Shown in pieces: positions 1 through 7,862 of a stretch of 55,602 nt of DNA. A program made the position numbers and the translations under genes. Within the stretch, counting starts at the first letter, position 1. Every line of letters begins with the position of its first letter. This DNA comes from an uncultured Erysipelotrichaceae bacterium (GTDB lineage Bacteria; Bacillota_I; Bacilli_A; Erysipelotrichales; Erysipelotrichaceae), in contig CATJXY010000015.1 in assembly GCA_949744505.1 (NCBI GenBank), forward strand, positions 1 to 55,602, given 5' to 3'. The notes under the pieces are model-generated. The model was given only the letters and a program-made list of their open reading frames with translations, searched no databases and had not been told where the DNA came from.

Positions 1-64
1 AATTAAATCAAACATATTTATTTAAAAATGGAAAGTTGATAAAGAAATAAAATCTTTTTATGAT

Positions 65-87
65 GAAAAAGCTTTATCAGCTTTTTC
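65..87. terminator. Possible hairpin terminator at the left edge
   Basis: A 9-bp stem (GAAAAAGCT, loop TTATC, AGCTTTTTC) lies in otherwise empty AT-rich DNA. Neither side has a clean run of T residues, although the left side is A/T rich on the minus strand. It may end a gene lying left of the window. The rest of positions 1-281 holds nothing I can support. Confidence 0.3.
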
Positions 88-281
88 TCATTATAAATGT
101 ATTGGAATTATGACAATTCTTTATTCGTGCCAAAATGCGGTTAATATTAAACTTTTTTCTACAGAAATCAATAAAAATATATCTATATGCCAGAAAATCT
201 TATTCTTAATAACTAAAATAATCTCGAATATATTTACTAAAATTGAATATACTGTATATGTCAAGGTGATAATACATTTCC

Positions 282-309
282 TTGACTTATACACACAACA
301 GTGTATAAT
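282..309 (+). promoter_or_regulatory. Promoter of the type III toxin-antitoxin locus
   Basis: A -35 box TTGACT (282-287) and a perfect -10 box TATAAT (304-309) are separated by 16 bp. Transcription should start near 315-317, just ahead of the structured antitoxin RNA. No start codon with a ribosome site follows until the toxin at 430, which suits a promoter made for an RNA product. Confidence 0.8.
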
Positions 310-314
310 AGAGT

Positions 315-376
315 CGAAGGTAGAAATACCGAAACAGTACGGCTCCTACCGCCATAAGTGTAGGGCGTTAAAGTGT
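315..376 (+). ncRNA. Type III antitoxin RNA (ToxI/antiQ-like)
   Basis: This RNA lies between the promoter and a terminator directly in front of a ToxN/AbiQ-family toxin, which is the invariant layout of type III systems. A small hairpin GGTA-GAAA-TACC (319-330) comes first. Then GGC (341-343) can pair with GCC (351-353) while the enclosed CCTAC (345-349) pairs with GTAGG (360-364). These are interleaved stems, so they form an H-type pseudoknot, the fold known for ToxI RNAs. A competing hairpin CGCC (350-353)/GGCG (364-367) is also possible. Known antitoxins have several tandem repeats; I see only about one unit here, which is unusual. The end points are approximate. Confidence 0.65.
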
Positions 377-408
377 GGAAGGATTCAAATCCTTCCTTTT
401 ATTTTATT
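377..408 (+). terminator. Attenuating terminator between antitoxin RNA and toxin
   Basis: An 8-bp perfect stem GGAAGGAT/ATCCTTCC with loop TCAA (377-396) is followed by a T-rich tract to 408. In type III systems such a terminator makes antitoxin RNA outnumber toxin mRNA, so only read-through transcripts encode the toxin. Confidence 0.85.
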
Positions 409-429
409 GGGAAAGGACGTGTAATTAAG

Positions 430-972
430 GTGCATTTTTATACGATTGATATAGACTATATCAAATATTTATACTCTTTTGATACAGAAGTATATTTTAA
501 TAAAGAACGACATGATTATGAAAATAAACCTTATGTAGGCACTATCATTTATAATGATTCAACTCCTTATTTTGTTCCTTTGACTTCAGCAAAACCCAAA
601 CATCTAAAACTTAAAAATACTGGTATCGATTATTTAGTTATTTATGAAAACATTAAGCAATCAGAAATACATAAGAAAGATATAATCAAAAGAATGGACA
701 ATGGAGAAATCAAAAAATTATTATCTGTTGTAGATTTAAGAAAAGCAATTCCTGTTGCTGAAGGATGTTATCATAAAATAGATATAAGAACACACAAAAA
801 TCGAGATTTACTTGCCAAAGAATACGAATTTTGTAAGAAAAAGAAAGATACTATTTTCAATAAAACAAGAAGTATCATTAATCAGCAAAAGAAAACTAAA
901 TATATTAAATTCGCTTATTGTAAATATGATCTTCTAGAAGAAAAAATGAATGAATGGAATGGCTCGCATTGA
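430..972 (+). CDS. toxN: ToxN/AbiQ-family type III toxin (endoribonuclease)
   Basis: A 180-residue protein of the ToxN/AbiQ family, endoribonucleases that cut A-rich RNA and are held inactive by a pseudoknotted antitoxin RNA; many abort phage infection. The N-terminus reads HFYTIDIDYIKYL after the start, matching the family's opening strand and helix. Then come KPYVGTI, the hallmark PLTSAKPKH block (catalytic T/S and K region), an AIPV segment and a C-terminal LLEEKMNEW. I chose the GTG at 430 because it places the family N-terminus at residue 1 and AAAGGA lies at 412-417. Longer reading would translate the terminator. The promoter, antitoxin RNA and terminator lie directly upstream. No phage genes are adjacent. 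Family call firm; subfamily (toxIN, cptIN or tenpIN) not determined. Confidence 0.88.
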   Translation: MHFYTIDIDYIKYLYSFDTEVYFNKERHDYENKPYVGTIIYNDSTPYFVPLTSAKPKHLKLKNTGIDYLVIYENIKQSEIHKKDIIKRMDNGEIKKLLSVVDLRKAIPVAEGCYHKIDIRTHKNRDLLAKEYEFCKKKKDTIFNKTRSIINQQKKTKYIKFAYCKYDLLEEKMNEWNGSH

Positions 973-1061
973 GTCATTTTATTTTGTGCTGCATACTTGA
1001 GAATATGTGGTGAGAACATTGCTACATACTTGTTGCATACCGTTTTTATTTTATACAAACA

Positions 1062-1120
1062 GAAAAAAAACTCAAATCGAGTAAAAGCCGATAAATACTG
1101 ACTTTTTTTGATTTGAGTTT
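1062..1120 (-). terminator. Terminator of the rplM-rpsI transcript
   Basis: On the minus strand AAACTCAAATC (1120-1110) pairs with GATTTGAGTTT (1078-1068), followed by a run of T residues (1070-1063). The loop is long, about 31 nt. It lies about 30 bp past the rpsI stop codon. Confidence 0.7.
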
Positions 1121-1149
1121 CTTTGAGTTTCTCTGAATTAACGAATAAA

Positions 1150-1551
1150 TTAACGTTTTGAGAACTGTGGAGCACGACGAGCTGCTTTAAGACCGTATTT
1201 CTTACGTTCTTTAGCACGTGAATCACGTGTTAAGAAGCCAGCGCTCTTCAATTTTGGACGGTAGTCAGCAGATACTTCCAACAATGCACGAGCAATACCA
1301 TGACGCATAGCTCCTGCTTGTCCTGAATATCCACCACCACAAACATTTACTTTAACATCGAATTGTCCTGTTGTTTCTGTCACTTCAAACGGACTACGAA
1401 CAACCATTCTCAATGTTTCCAACGGAAGATATTCTTCCAATGTCTTTCCGTTTACTGTAATATTTCCTGTTCCCGGAGTCAAAAAGACACGAGCCACAGA
1501 AGATTTACGACGACCTGTACCTAAGTACATAATATTAGTTTTCTTTGCCAT
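1150..1551 (-). CDS. rpsI: 30S ribosomal protein S9 (uS9)
   Basis: 133 residues, close to the usual 130. It shows the S9 core: [13 protein letters not shown] near the N-terminus, [19 protein letters not shown] in the middle, and the basic tail ending in QFSKR, which reaches the P-site tRNA in the small subunit. The ATG at 1551 follows an AGGAGG-type ribosome site. It is the second gene of the rplM-rpsI pair, with 14 bp between them, as in most bacteria. Expression should follow the rplM promoter and leader. Confidence 0.98.
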   Translation of the reverse strand: MAKKTNIMYLGTGRRKSSVARVFLTPGTGNITVNGKTLEEYLPLETLRMVVRSPFEVTETTGQFDVKVNVCGGGYSGQAGAMRHGIARALLEVSADYRPKLKSAGFLTRDSRAKERKKYGLKAARRAPQFSKR

Positions 1552-1565
1552 GTTTTCTCTCCTCC

Positions 1566-2003
1566 TTACCCTTTAATTTTCAACTCAACAGGTTTTTGTG
1601 CTGCATGAGGATGTTCATTTCCTTTATAAACGAACAAATGTTTACGCTGAGCATTTCCCAACTTTGTATGAGGAAGCATACCATGAATTGCTTTTTCAAC
1701 CCATTCAACTGTATACTGTTCTCTCATTGTGCGAGTAGAACGAACACGAAGTCCTCCCGGATATTGAGAATGACTGTAGTAGAATTTCTTTTCATTTTGA
1801 TCACCTGTTACGACGATCTTATCTGCATTGATAACGATAACATAGTCACCTGTATCAACATTAGGTGTATAAGTCGGTTTATGTTTACCACGCAATACTG
1901 TTGCAACTTCTGTTGCAAGACGTCCTAATGTACATCCTGTTCCGTCAACGACATACCACTGACGAACAACTTCACTTGGCTTAGCCATTGTTGTTTGACG
2001 CAT
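1566..2003 (-). CDS. rplM: 50S ribosomal protein L13 (uL13)
   Basis: 145 residues from ATG 2003, the usual length for L13. The start is set by AAGGAG eight bases upstream and by the typical opening [12 protein letters not shown]; an in-frame extension to 2054 would translate the regulatory leader. Core motifs include [37 protein letters not shown] and the C-terminal [11 protein letters not shown]. It is an early-assembly large-subunit protein. A strong promoter and an L13-type leader lie directly upstream, so autoregulation is likely. Confidence 0.98.
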   Translation of the reverse strand: MRQTTMAKPSEVVRQWYVVDGTGCTLGRLATEVATVLRGKHKPTYTPNVDTGDYVIVINADKIVVTGDQNEKKFYYSHSQYPGGLRVRSTRTMREQYTVEWVEKAIHGMLPHTKLGNAQRKHLFVYKGNEHPHAAQKPVELKIKG

Positions 2004-2009
2004 AATTTC

Positions 2010-2062
2010 AAATCTCCTTTTCCAATGTGTAGTTTCCGGGGCTACAATTGGCATAAGATGCC
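2010..2062 (-). promoter_or_regulatory. L13 ribosomal-protein leader (autoregulatory 5'UTR)
   Basis: Between the predicted transcript start (about 2062) and the rplM ribosome site, the minus strand holds a GGCAT/ATGCC hairpin and then a GTAG/CTAC hairpin carrying CCCCGGAAA, followed by ACATTGGAAAAGGAG. This resembles the L13 leader family known from Firmicutes, in which excess L13 represses its own mRNA. Assignment is by recalled consensus; a covariance-model search would settle it. Confidence 0.65.
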
Positions 2063-2069
2063 GTTTAAT

Positions 2070-2098
2070 ATTGTATTATTTTTAAACAATTCTGTCAA
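2070..2098 (-). promoter_or_regulatory. Promoter of rplM-rpsI
   Basis: Minus-strand TTGACA (2098-2093), 17-bp spacer and TACAAT (2075-2070). It is close to the sigma-A consensus, as expected for ribosomal genes. Confidence 0.85.
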
Positions 2099-2152
2099 TG
2101 TTTTTTATGATGTTTTTAAGCAAATTAAAGCTTTTTTAGCTTTATCCCAAAG

Positions 2153-4153
2153 CTATCGACTTGTCTTTTCCACCACTTCAAAATCTCTCACATTAAAGTA
2201 ATCTGTTCGATAAATCAAATTAGAAACTTTAAATAAATTATCCACACGAGTAATCACGTTTTCTACATATTTTGAATCCTTAAAGCTCTCATCAAAAGCT
2301 TGAAATTCACCCTCAGAAACACGATAAATCCCTTTATCTGTAATCCAATCCCCATTCGCAAAAATAACTGTTGCCGGAACATTCGAAAACAAATCCACTC
2401 CCACATAATAACGTGGATCATAATTTAAACCAAATAGATTGGCAATTGTCGGAAGCAAATCAAAAGTACTCGCTGTCATCGTATATTCCGTTGCCTCTAA
2501 ATTCGGATTATACAAAAAGTTAGGAGTTCTATCAATATTTTGGCCTTCTAAACGATCGATATCAACACATCTTGTATTTTCGGCAATCTGCGATAAAGAA
2601 GTCTTCAATGGATGATGGTCGGCAAAAACCCAAATATACGTGTCTTCCAACAAGCCATCTTCTTCAAGTAATTCCAAAAGACGAGCCATCGAAGCATCCA
2701 ATTCCATTGCCTTAGATAAATACCGTTTGATATTTGTCGGCATATTTGGATACACTCTGTTTATTTCCGATAAATACCGATCCCCTAATGTACTGGATTG
2801 ATCATATGGAAAATGAGTAGAAGAAGTAATGATATAGGCAAAAAACGGTTGTTCATCCTGCACAAATTCCGGATAAGCAGTTTCTATCAAATCCACATCA
2901 CTTTGCCATCCTTGAATAATCGGAATATCCAAATCATCCAAATCCATATATTTCATCGATCCCATATTTTTATGAATTGTCTTTCGCTCATAAAACTCAT
3001 CGTTCCAGTTATGATAGGAAGATGTTGTATATCCTTTTCTGTTAAACAATTCAAAAATTGATTCACTGAATATGTTATCACTATACGTATTCGGCGTACA
3101 TAAGTTCCCACTCGGAATCAAAGATGTCTCAGAAATAAATTCCGATTCCCCTGTCGTACAACTATATTTGGGTGTGTAATAATTCGAAAAGAACCATCCT
3201 TGAGTCATCATTTTATACAAGGTAGGTGTCAATTCTTCATCTATTGCCATATAATCAAATGCTTCTACCATCACAAAAATAAAGTTTTTCCCCTCAAACA
3301 ATCCGGTCATCTCATTTTTATCTGTTATCGGTCGACTCATCAAATATTCATCCACCATCTTTATATCTTCGTCTGTTTCTGCTTCCATCAATTGTTTCCA
3401 CTTAGTATCATCAAGATATCGTGTATTATCAATTGGATCTTCCTCACTCACATCCGGCTCCTCTATCTCATCAATCGGCTCTTCTACCGATAAAGAGATC
3501 TTTTGCCTCGGAATAAAAAGCATACGAAAATCGCGGAAACAAAAACGTACCACACCAAACTCACGAAGACCTAATTCCTGAAACTCCGTATTCCCATAGA
3601 GATCCCATAAATCCGAATTATAAGATGAGGCATTTAATGTGAGTAGACTTGTCCCATGTAGCAAAATAATCACACAAAAAGTTATCAAACAATTTTTCCA
3701 TTTAAAAGGAGTTGTTTCAATTCGAATTTTTTTGGTAAGTAACAAGATCAAATAAAGAATTACAGGAATATAGACAAGGTAATAAGAAAACGGTATAAAA
3801 AGTATAAACTGAACAATATAATCTTTAATCCTTCCTGCCCCATCATTTACTGCAACCCAAGAAAAATAATTCCCCATGAAATTACTAAATTCCATCTGAG
3901 CAATCGCATATGTTGCCATAAACAATAGAATAATTCCTAATAAAACTCTACTGATTTCCCATTTGATATGACACAAAATCAAGGATACCAACATTGAAAA
4001 AACAAGATTAAATATGGCAATACGCAACATCTGAAAATCCAAGTATCCACTAAATGTATTAAACTTAAACACAAGTTCAATTATTTCCAAGGAAATAAAT
4101 AAAATACTGCAATAAAGTAAATAAGAACGACTTTTATATAATATATTTTTCAT
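2153..4153 (-). CDS. LtaS-like membrane sulfatase (phosphoglycerol transferase type)
   Basis: 666 residues. About five membrane helices fill residues 8-172, then an acidic linker rich in EEP and DVSEEDP (about 222-245), then an extracytoplasmic alkaline-phosphatase/sulfatase domain (about 285-640). Likely metal and catalytic residues are E297 (FVMVEAFD), a Thr nucleophile at 333 or 334 (SCTTGESEF) and D512-H513 (VFADHHP). This matches lipoteichoic acid synthase relatives, which move glycerol-phosphate from phosphatidylglycerol to polymers or glycans outside the membrane. The start has GAGGAG upstream. It stands alone, divergent from the hypothetical gene at 4343. Whether it makes true LTA or decorates another glycan cannot be told from sequence. 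Confidence 0.85.
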   Translation of the reverse strand: MKNILYKSRSYLLYCSILFISLEIIELVFKFNTFSGYLDFQMLRIAIFNLVFSMLVSLILCHIKWEISRVLLGIILLFMATYAIAQMEFSNFMGNYFSWVAVNDGAGRIKDYIVQFILFIPFSYYLVYIPVILYLILLLTKKIRIETTPFKWKNCLITFCVIILLHGTSLLTLNASSYNSDLWDLYGNTEFQELGLREFGVVRFCFRDFRMLFIPRQKISLSVEEPIDEIEEPDVSEEDPIDNTRYLDDTKWKQLMEAETDEDIKMVDEYLMSRPITDKNEMTGLFEGKNFIFVMVEAFDYMAIDEELTPTLYKMMTQGWFFSNYYTPKYSCTTGESEFISETSLIPSGNLCTPNTYSDNIFSESIFELFNRKGYTTSSYHNWNDEFYERKTIHKNMGSMKYMDLDDLDIPIIQGWQSDVDLIETAYPEFVQDEQPFFAYIITSSTHFPYDQSSTLGDRYLSEINRVYPNMPTNIKRYLSKAMELDASMARLLELLEEDGLLEDTYIWVFADHHPLKTSLSQIAENTRCVDIDRLEGQNIDRTPNFLYNPNLEATEYTMTASTFDLLPTIANLFGLNYDPRYYVGVDLFSNVPATVIFANGDWITDKGIYRVSEGEFQAFDESFKDSKYVENVITRVDNLFKVSNLIYRTDYFNVRDFEVVEKTSR

Positions 4154-4220
4154 AATCTCCTCTTACATTAATTCATTAGTATGCCTTCCTATTGTAAAAC
4201 TTTCTGTCTTAAAAGAAAAG

Positions 4221-4244
4221 GAAATTTTAAAAATTTAAAATTTC
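4221..4244. repeat. AT-only inverted repeat in a divergent promoter region
   Basis: Arms GAAATTTTA (4221-4229) and TAAAATTTC (4236-4244) form a perfect 9-bp inverted repeat with a 6-nt centre. It lies between the divergent LtaS-like gene and the gene at 4343. It could be an operator or just part of an AT-rich promoter; there is no T-run that makes it a terminator. Confidence 0.4.
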
Positions 4245-4342
4245 TTAATCAAAAAGCAAATAAAAATAAAGAACTTAAACCAAAATCGTTTAATCTAAAC
4301 ATATTTTTCTAAATTCAGCAGAAACTAAATTTGGGTGAAATT

Positions 4343-4720
4343 ATGAAACTTTCTGAAAATAGACAAATCTTAATCTGTAGTAAAATTCGATATGAAGATG
4401 TGGAAAACTACTTCAAAGCTAAAAAAATAAGATATTCTTGGATTGATGAAACAGACTTAACTGCCCTTGAAGTTCTCATCGATCAAGAAATAGAAAATTT
4501 TAAAACGTCTTCTATTCATGAAGAATCTTGCCTCACTATCTTATTGTATGAAGATAGCTGTCGACTTGCTTTTTCTTTGCAACAAAAAACACAGGCACAA
4601 TTGATTCTCATCAATCCACCTGTGAAATATGTATTTGGCAACGAAATACCGATTATTGAATCTAAGGATGACTATCACGTATTACTTGCGATTAAAAATT
4701 TAATTGAAACCGGGACTTAA
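4343..4720 (+). CDS. Hypothetical protein
   Basis: 125 residues from ATG 4343, which has GGGTGA a few bases ahead; a TTG at 4331 is a weaker choice. I do not recognise the family. It appears soluble, without signal peptide or membrane segment. The pattern is alternating strand and helix (QILICSKI, CLTILLYED, AQLILINPP), suggestive of a small alpha/beta domain. It stands alone, divergent from the sulfatase, and its stop codon overlaps the stop codon of the convergent PHP phosphatase gene, so the two genes share no terminator space. Confidence 0.6.
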   Translation: MKLSENRQILICSKIRYEDVENYFKAKKIRYSWIDETDLTALEVLIDQEIENFKTSSIHEESCLTILLYEDSCRLAFSLQQKTQAQLILINPPVKYVFGNEIPIIESKDDYHVLLAIKNLIETGT

Positions 4721-5481
4721 AAATCAAGATGATTTAAAACTTCTAATCCCAACTGTTTTAACTTTACTCGAGACTCTAAAACCAAATTCACATCACAAAG
4801 ATGCTCCGGTGCATGTGCATCCAGACCAATAACTGCTTTATTTCCTACTTGCCCGGCTAATTTCCAAAATTCATCACAAGGATAACCACTTCTTGTGATT
4901 AACCCGGCAAGATTATATTCAATCGGAATATCTAATTCCTTACAAACTTTTAATATTTCAAGACATGGCTTTTCAAATTCTTTTTTCCATTCCCTATATG
5001 TTTTCATAAATAAATCAGGATGCGCTAAGTAAAGGTATGCCCCTGTGGATAACCCCTTGATTACAGTTTCTTTATACCGTTCTAAGCAGTTTTCCTGATT
5101 TTTATAATGTCCGAAATAAAGTTCATTTCGAATACGACTATCAAAATGATGCCCAAAAAGTATATAATCCAGTTTTTTCTCTTTTTTAAAGTTCAGCAAC
5201 CAATCCATGCGGTCTTCTAAAAATTCACATTCCAATCCGATATAAATTTTAATTTGGTCTTTATACTTTTCTTTTAATGAATGAATGCTTTTATAATATT
5301 CGTCAAATTCAGAAAGTTCCATTCTGATTCGACTATTTTCATCTTCATATAACGGCCATGGAGAATGATCCGAAAATCCAAGACAATCAAATCCGTTTTT
5401 TATTGCTTCCAACACATATTCTTCATCTTTACCTGATGCATGCTTACATCGGACTGTATGCGTGTGATAATTACATAACAT
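4717..5481 (-). CDS. PHP-domain phosphatase, histidinol-phosphatase (HisJ/HisK) type
   Basis: 254 residues. The PHP metal-binding signature is complete: NYHTHT at residues 4-9, GFSDHSP near 36-42, a Glu in GLECEF near 102, a His in GHHFDS near 128, YLAHPD near 172, and GLDAHAPEHL near 219-228. The family includes PHP histidinol-phosphatases that dephosphorylate L-histidinol phosphate, but no other his genes are nearby, so the substrate is open. The start overlaps the truA stop by 11 bp, pointing to translational coupling at the end of the ecf-truA operon. It lacks a good ribosome site of its own, in keeping with coupling. Confidence 0.8.
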   Translation of the reverse strand: MLCNYHTHTVRCKHASGKDEEYVLEAIKNGFDCLGFSDHSPWPLYEDENSRIRMELSEFDEYYKSIHSLKEKYKDQIKIYIGLECEFLEDRMDWLLNFKKEKKLDYILFGHHFDSRIRNELYFGHYKNQENCLERYKETVIKGLSTGAYLYLAHPDLFMKTYREWKKEFEKPCLEILKVCKELDIPIEYNLAGLITRSGYPCDEFWKLAGQVGNKAVIGLDAHAPEHLCDVNLVLESRVKLKQLGLEVLNHLDF

Positions 5482-6217
5482 CTTGATAATCCACCTTTAC
5501 TAAATATAATCCTTGAGGTGCCGCATTAAAGCGACAGACTTGTTTATCTTTACTTAAAAGCATTTTTTGTACTTGCTCCTTGCTTAATCGATGCCTTCCT
5601 ACCTCAATTAGGGTTGCCGTAATCATACGTACCATATAGCGCATAAATCCATCTCCCTCAAAAATCAAGCGGAGATGTTCATTCTCTTGCACCATCTCTA
5701 AGCAAGTAATGGTTCGTACTTGATTTGGCGTTTCCTCATGCGTATTGGCACAAAAAGCAGAGAAATCATGCTTACCGATAAAAACAGCTGACGCATCACG
5801 CATCGCTTCTACATCTAATTTATAGTACGGCTGAAAAGCATAATTCTGTTCAAATACATTGTATTCTCCTAAATTTATCAAATATTCATACCTTTTCTTT
5901 ATCACATGAAATCGTGCATGGAAATTCTCATCCACCTCAATTAGAGAAGATATGTGAATATCCTTTGGCAAATGACCGTTGATCGCTTTCAACCACCCTT
6001 TTGCATCCAATTTAAAATCACTGTCAAAATGAAACACTTGTGCTTTCGCATGAACTTTTTTATCTGTTCTTCCCGAAGCCACGATTGAAACTTTTTTTAA
6101 GCATATCTCTTCGATCACATCTTCAATGACCTGTTGAATGCTTAACCCATTTTTTTGTGTTTGCCAACCCACATAACGGGAACCATCATAACTGACTACA
6201 GCTTTATAACGACTCAT
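5471..6217 (-). CDS. truA: tRNA pseudouridine(38-40) synthase TruA
   Basis: 249 residues from ATG 6217. TruA converts uridines 38, 39 and 40 of the tRNA anticodon arm to pseudouridine. The catalytic aspartate is D52 in ASGRTDKKVHA. Other family blocks are MSRYKAVVSYDGSRYVGWQ at the N-terminus, FHARF, YEYLI, HDFSAFC and GDGFMRYMVRMI. The ATG overlaps the ecfT stop as ATGA, which decides the start against an upstream in-frame extension. The ecfA1-ecfA2-ecfT-truA order is conserved in many Firmicutes. The usual downstream rplM-rpsI pair has been separated here by the PHP gene and other genes. Confidence 0.96.
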   Translation of the reverse strand: MSRYKAVVSYDGSRYVGWQTQKNGLSIQQVIEDVIEEICLKKVSIVASGRTDKKVHAKAQVFHFDSDFKLDAKGWLKAINGHLPKDIHISSLIEVDENFHARFHVIKKRYEYLINLGEYNVFEQNYAFQPYYKLDVEAMRDASAVFIGKHDFSAFCANTHEETPNQVRTITCLEMVQENEHLRLIFEGDGFMRYMVRMITATLIEVGRHRLSKEQVQKMLLSKDKQVCRFNAAPQGLYLVKVDYQDVM

Positions 6218-7011
6218 AGAACCGCAATTCCTATCAAAGCAACATCCAACAAACAGCAAACCATAAGAAGACCCCAATCTCGAGATTGCATCGTTAATTT
6301 TTTATAGCGAGTTCTCTTCCATCCCGGATTATATCCACGGGCTTCCATGGCATTTGCCAAATCCTCTGCTCTTTGAAACGCAGAGATAAACAATGGCACG
6401 ATCAAAGATAAAACGGCCATAATTTTTTCTTTGATTTTCCCTTCTTGTAAATCTACACCACGACTTTGTTGGGCACGCATGATCCTTTCGGTTTCTTCAA
6501 TCAGCGTCGGAATAAACCGTAATGCAATAGAAATCATCATAGCGATTTCATGTGCCGGGACTTTGAACCGTACGAAAGGTTTCAATAAATCTTCAATTCC
6601 CAATGTCATTTCAAGTGGCTTCGTCGTGGCAGTTAATAAGGTCGTAATCACGATCATTAACATCAATCTGACCACAATATACAGCGTTTGCATAATGGCG
6701 CCACTATATATTGTAAATACCCAAATTGTCGCAAGCAAAGTACCGGTCTTAATCACCAATAAATTAATAATCAAAAGAAATACCAACATAAATAACATTG
6801 GTTTCATAGATCTCCATATAAAATCCAAACTCAACTTAGCAATAATAACTCCGGCACAAATCAATACGCCAATAACGGCATAGCCGATAAAGCCTGCCGG
6901 AATAAAAATACCAATCAAAAGGAGAATCATTGCCATGATTTTAGCACGAGGATCCATTCTATGAATCAATGAATCAAGAGGAACATATCTTCCCAATGCA
7001 AAACTCTTCAT
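6214..7011 (-). CDS. ecfT: Energy-coupling factor transporter transmembrane protein EcfT
   Basis: 265 residues, with about five to six membrane helices in residues 25-150 and at the C-terminus. EcfT is the scaffold linking the two ATPases to interchangeable vitamin-binding S components. The two Arg-containing coupling motifs are visible as AQQSRG and AMEARG in the cytoplasmic region (about 182-230). The start overlaps ecfA2 by ATGA and the end overlaps truA by ATGA, so the genes are translationally coupled. The FolT S component at 16895 is a likely partner elsewhere in the window. Confidence 0.95.
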   Translation of the reverse strand: MKSFALGRYVPLDSLIHRMDPRAKIMAMILLLIGIFIPAGFIGYAVIGVLICAGVIIAKLSLDFIWRSMKPMLFMLVFLLIINLLVIKTGTLLATIWVFTIYSGAIMQTLYIVVRLMLMIVITTLLTATTKPLEMTLGIEDLLKPFVRFKVPAHEIAMMISIALRFIPTLIEETERIMRAQQSRGVDLQEGKIKEKIMAVLSLIVPLFISAFQRAEDLANAMEARGYNPGWKRTRYKKLTMQSRDWGLLMVCCLLDVALIGIAVL

Positions 7012-7862
7012 CGTTTCACCTCTTTCGCAATAGCTTTCGCTAATGTTTTAATATCCATGATTGATGAATCCAACTTAAATCCTTTATCATTCAACATTTC
7101 TCTAAACTGAATCACAGACGGAGGCAAAATATGCAATTCATTCAATAAAGTCGTATCCTTAAAGAATTCCCTAACTTCTACATGAGTTACGATTTTACCA
7201 TCTCGAACCACAACCACTTCATCACAATAATTCAAGACATGCTCCATATCATGCGTTACCATAAGAACTGTTTTCTTTAATTTTTTATTCAAGTTCATAA
7301 ATAAACTCATCATTTGTTGAGCCCCCTGCGGATCCAATCCTGCAGTTGGTTCATCCAAAACTAAAACATCCGGATCCATTGCCAAAATTCCGGCAATAGC
7401 GACTCTTCTTTTCTGTCCACCGGAAAGATCCAAAGGACTTTTTTGTAAAAAAGATTCATCTAATCCTACTAATCGAATCACTTCATGAGCTCTTTTTTTT
7501 GCTTCCTGCTCGGAAACACCAAAATTTTTAGGTCCAAAACAGATGTCTTTCTCAATTGTTTCTTCAAAAAGTTGATACTCTGGGAATTGAAATACCAATC
7601 CCACTTTTTTTCTTAATTCTTTTAATTTTTTCGGTTTTTCGGCACTATCAATTACCCGATCAAGTACCGTAACCTTTCCGCTTGTCGGTAACAACAATGC
7701 ATTCAAATGCTGTACCAAAGTTGTCTTTCCACTTCCCGTAGCACCGATAATTGCTGTCACTTTTCCTTCTTTCAATGTCAAATCAATTTCATCCAAAGCA
7801 ACATACGCGAATTGTGTGCCGGCATTATAATGATGACTTACTTTTTCAAATTGTATTGGCAT
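7008..7862 (-). CDS. ecfA2: Energy-coupling factor transporter ATPase EcfA2
   Basis: 284 residues. A cytoplasmic ABC ATPase with Walker A GATGSGKTT (about 40-48), a Q-loop at VFQFPEYQLFE, signature LSGGQKRR, Walker B VLVLDEP and H-loop VTHD. Together with EcfA1 it powers vitamin uptake through EcfT. The start codon lies 25 bp inside the 3' end of ecfA1. The FPEYQLF stretch after the Q-loop is typical of EcfA2. Confidence 0.95.
   Translation of the reverse strand: MPIQFEKVSHHYNAGTQFAYVALDEIDLTLKEGKVTAIIGATGSGKTTLVQHLNALLLPTSGKVTVLDRVIDSAEKPKKLKELRKKVGLVFQFPEYQLFEETIEKDICFGPKNFGVSEQEAKKRAHEVIRLVGLDESFLQKSPLDLSGGQKRRVAIAGILAMDPDVLVLDEPTAGLDPQGAQQMMSLFMNLNKKLKKTVLMVTHDMEHVLNYCDEVVVVRDGKIVTHVEVREFFKDTTLLNELHILPPSVIQFREMLNDKGFKLDSSIMDIKTLAKAIAKEVKR

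Noticed and set aside
1-281. Coding sequence or mobile-element end at the left edge
   Set aside because: No frame with a ribosome site, and no terminal inverted repeat or target duplication could be seen; only a weak hairpin.
315-408. tRNA or CRISPR-like repeat in the structured leader
   Set aside because: No cloverleaf or CCA-adjacent T-loop and no repeat-spacer periodicity; the layout fits a type III antitoxin.
110-424. A + strand reading frame of 104 codons across the leader
   Set aside because: It spans the promoter, antitoxin RNA and terminator, has no ribosome site and no recognisable protein pattern.
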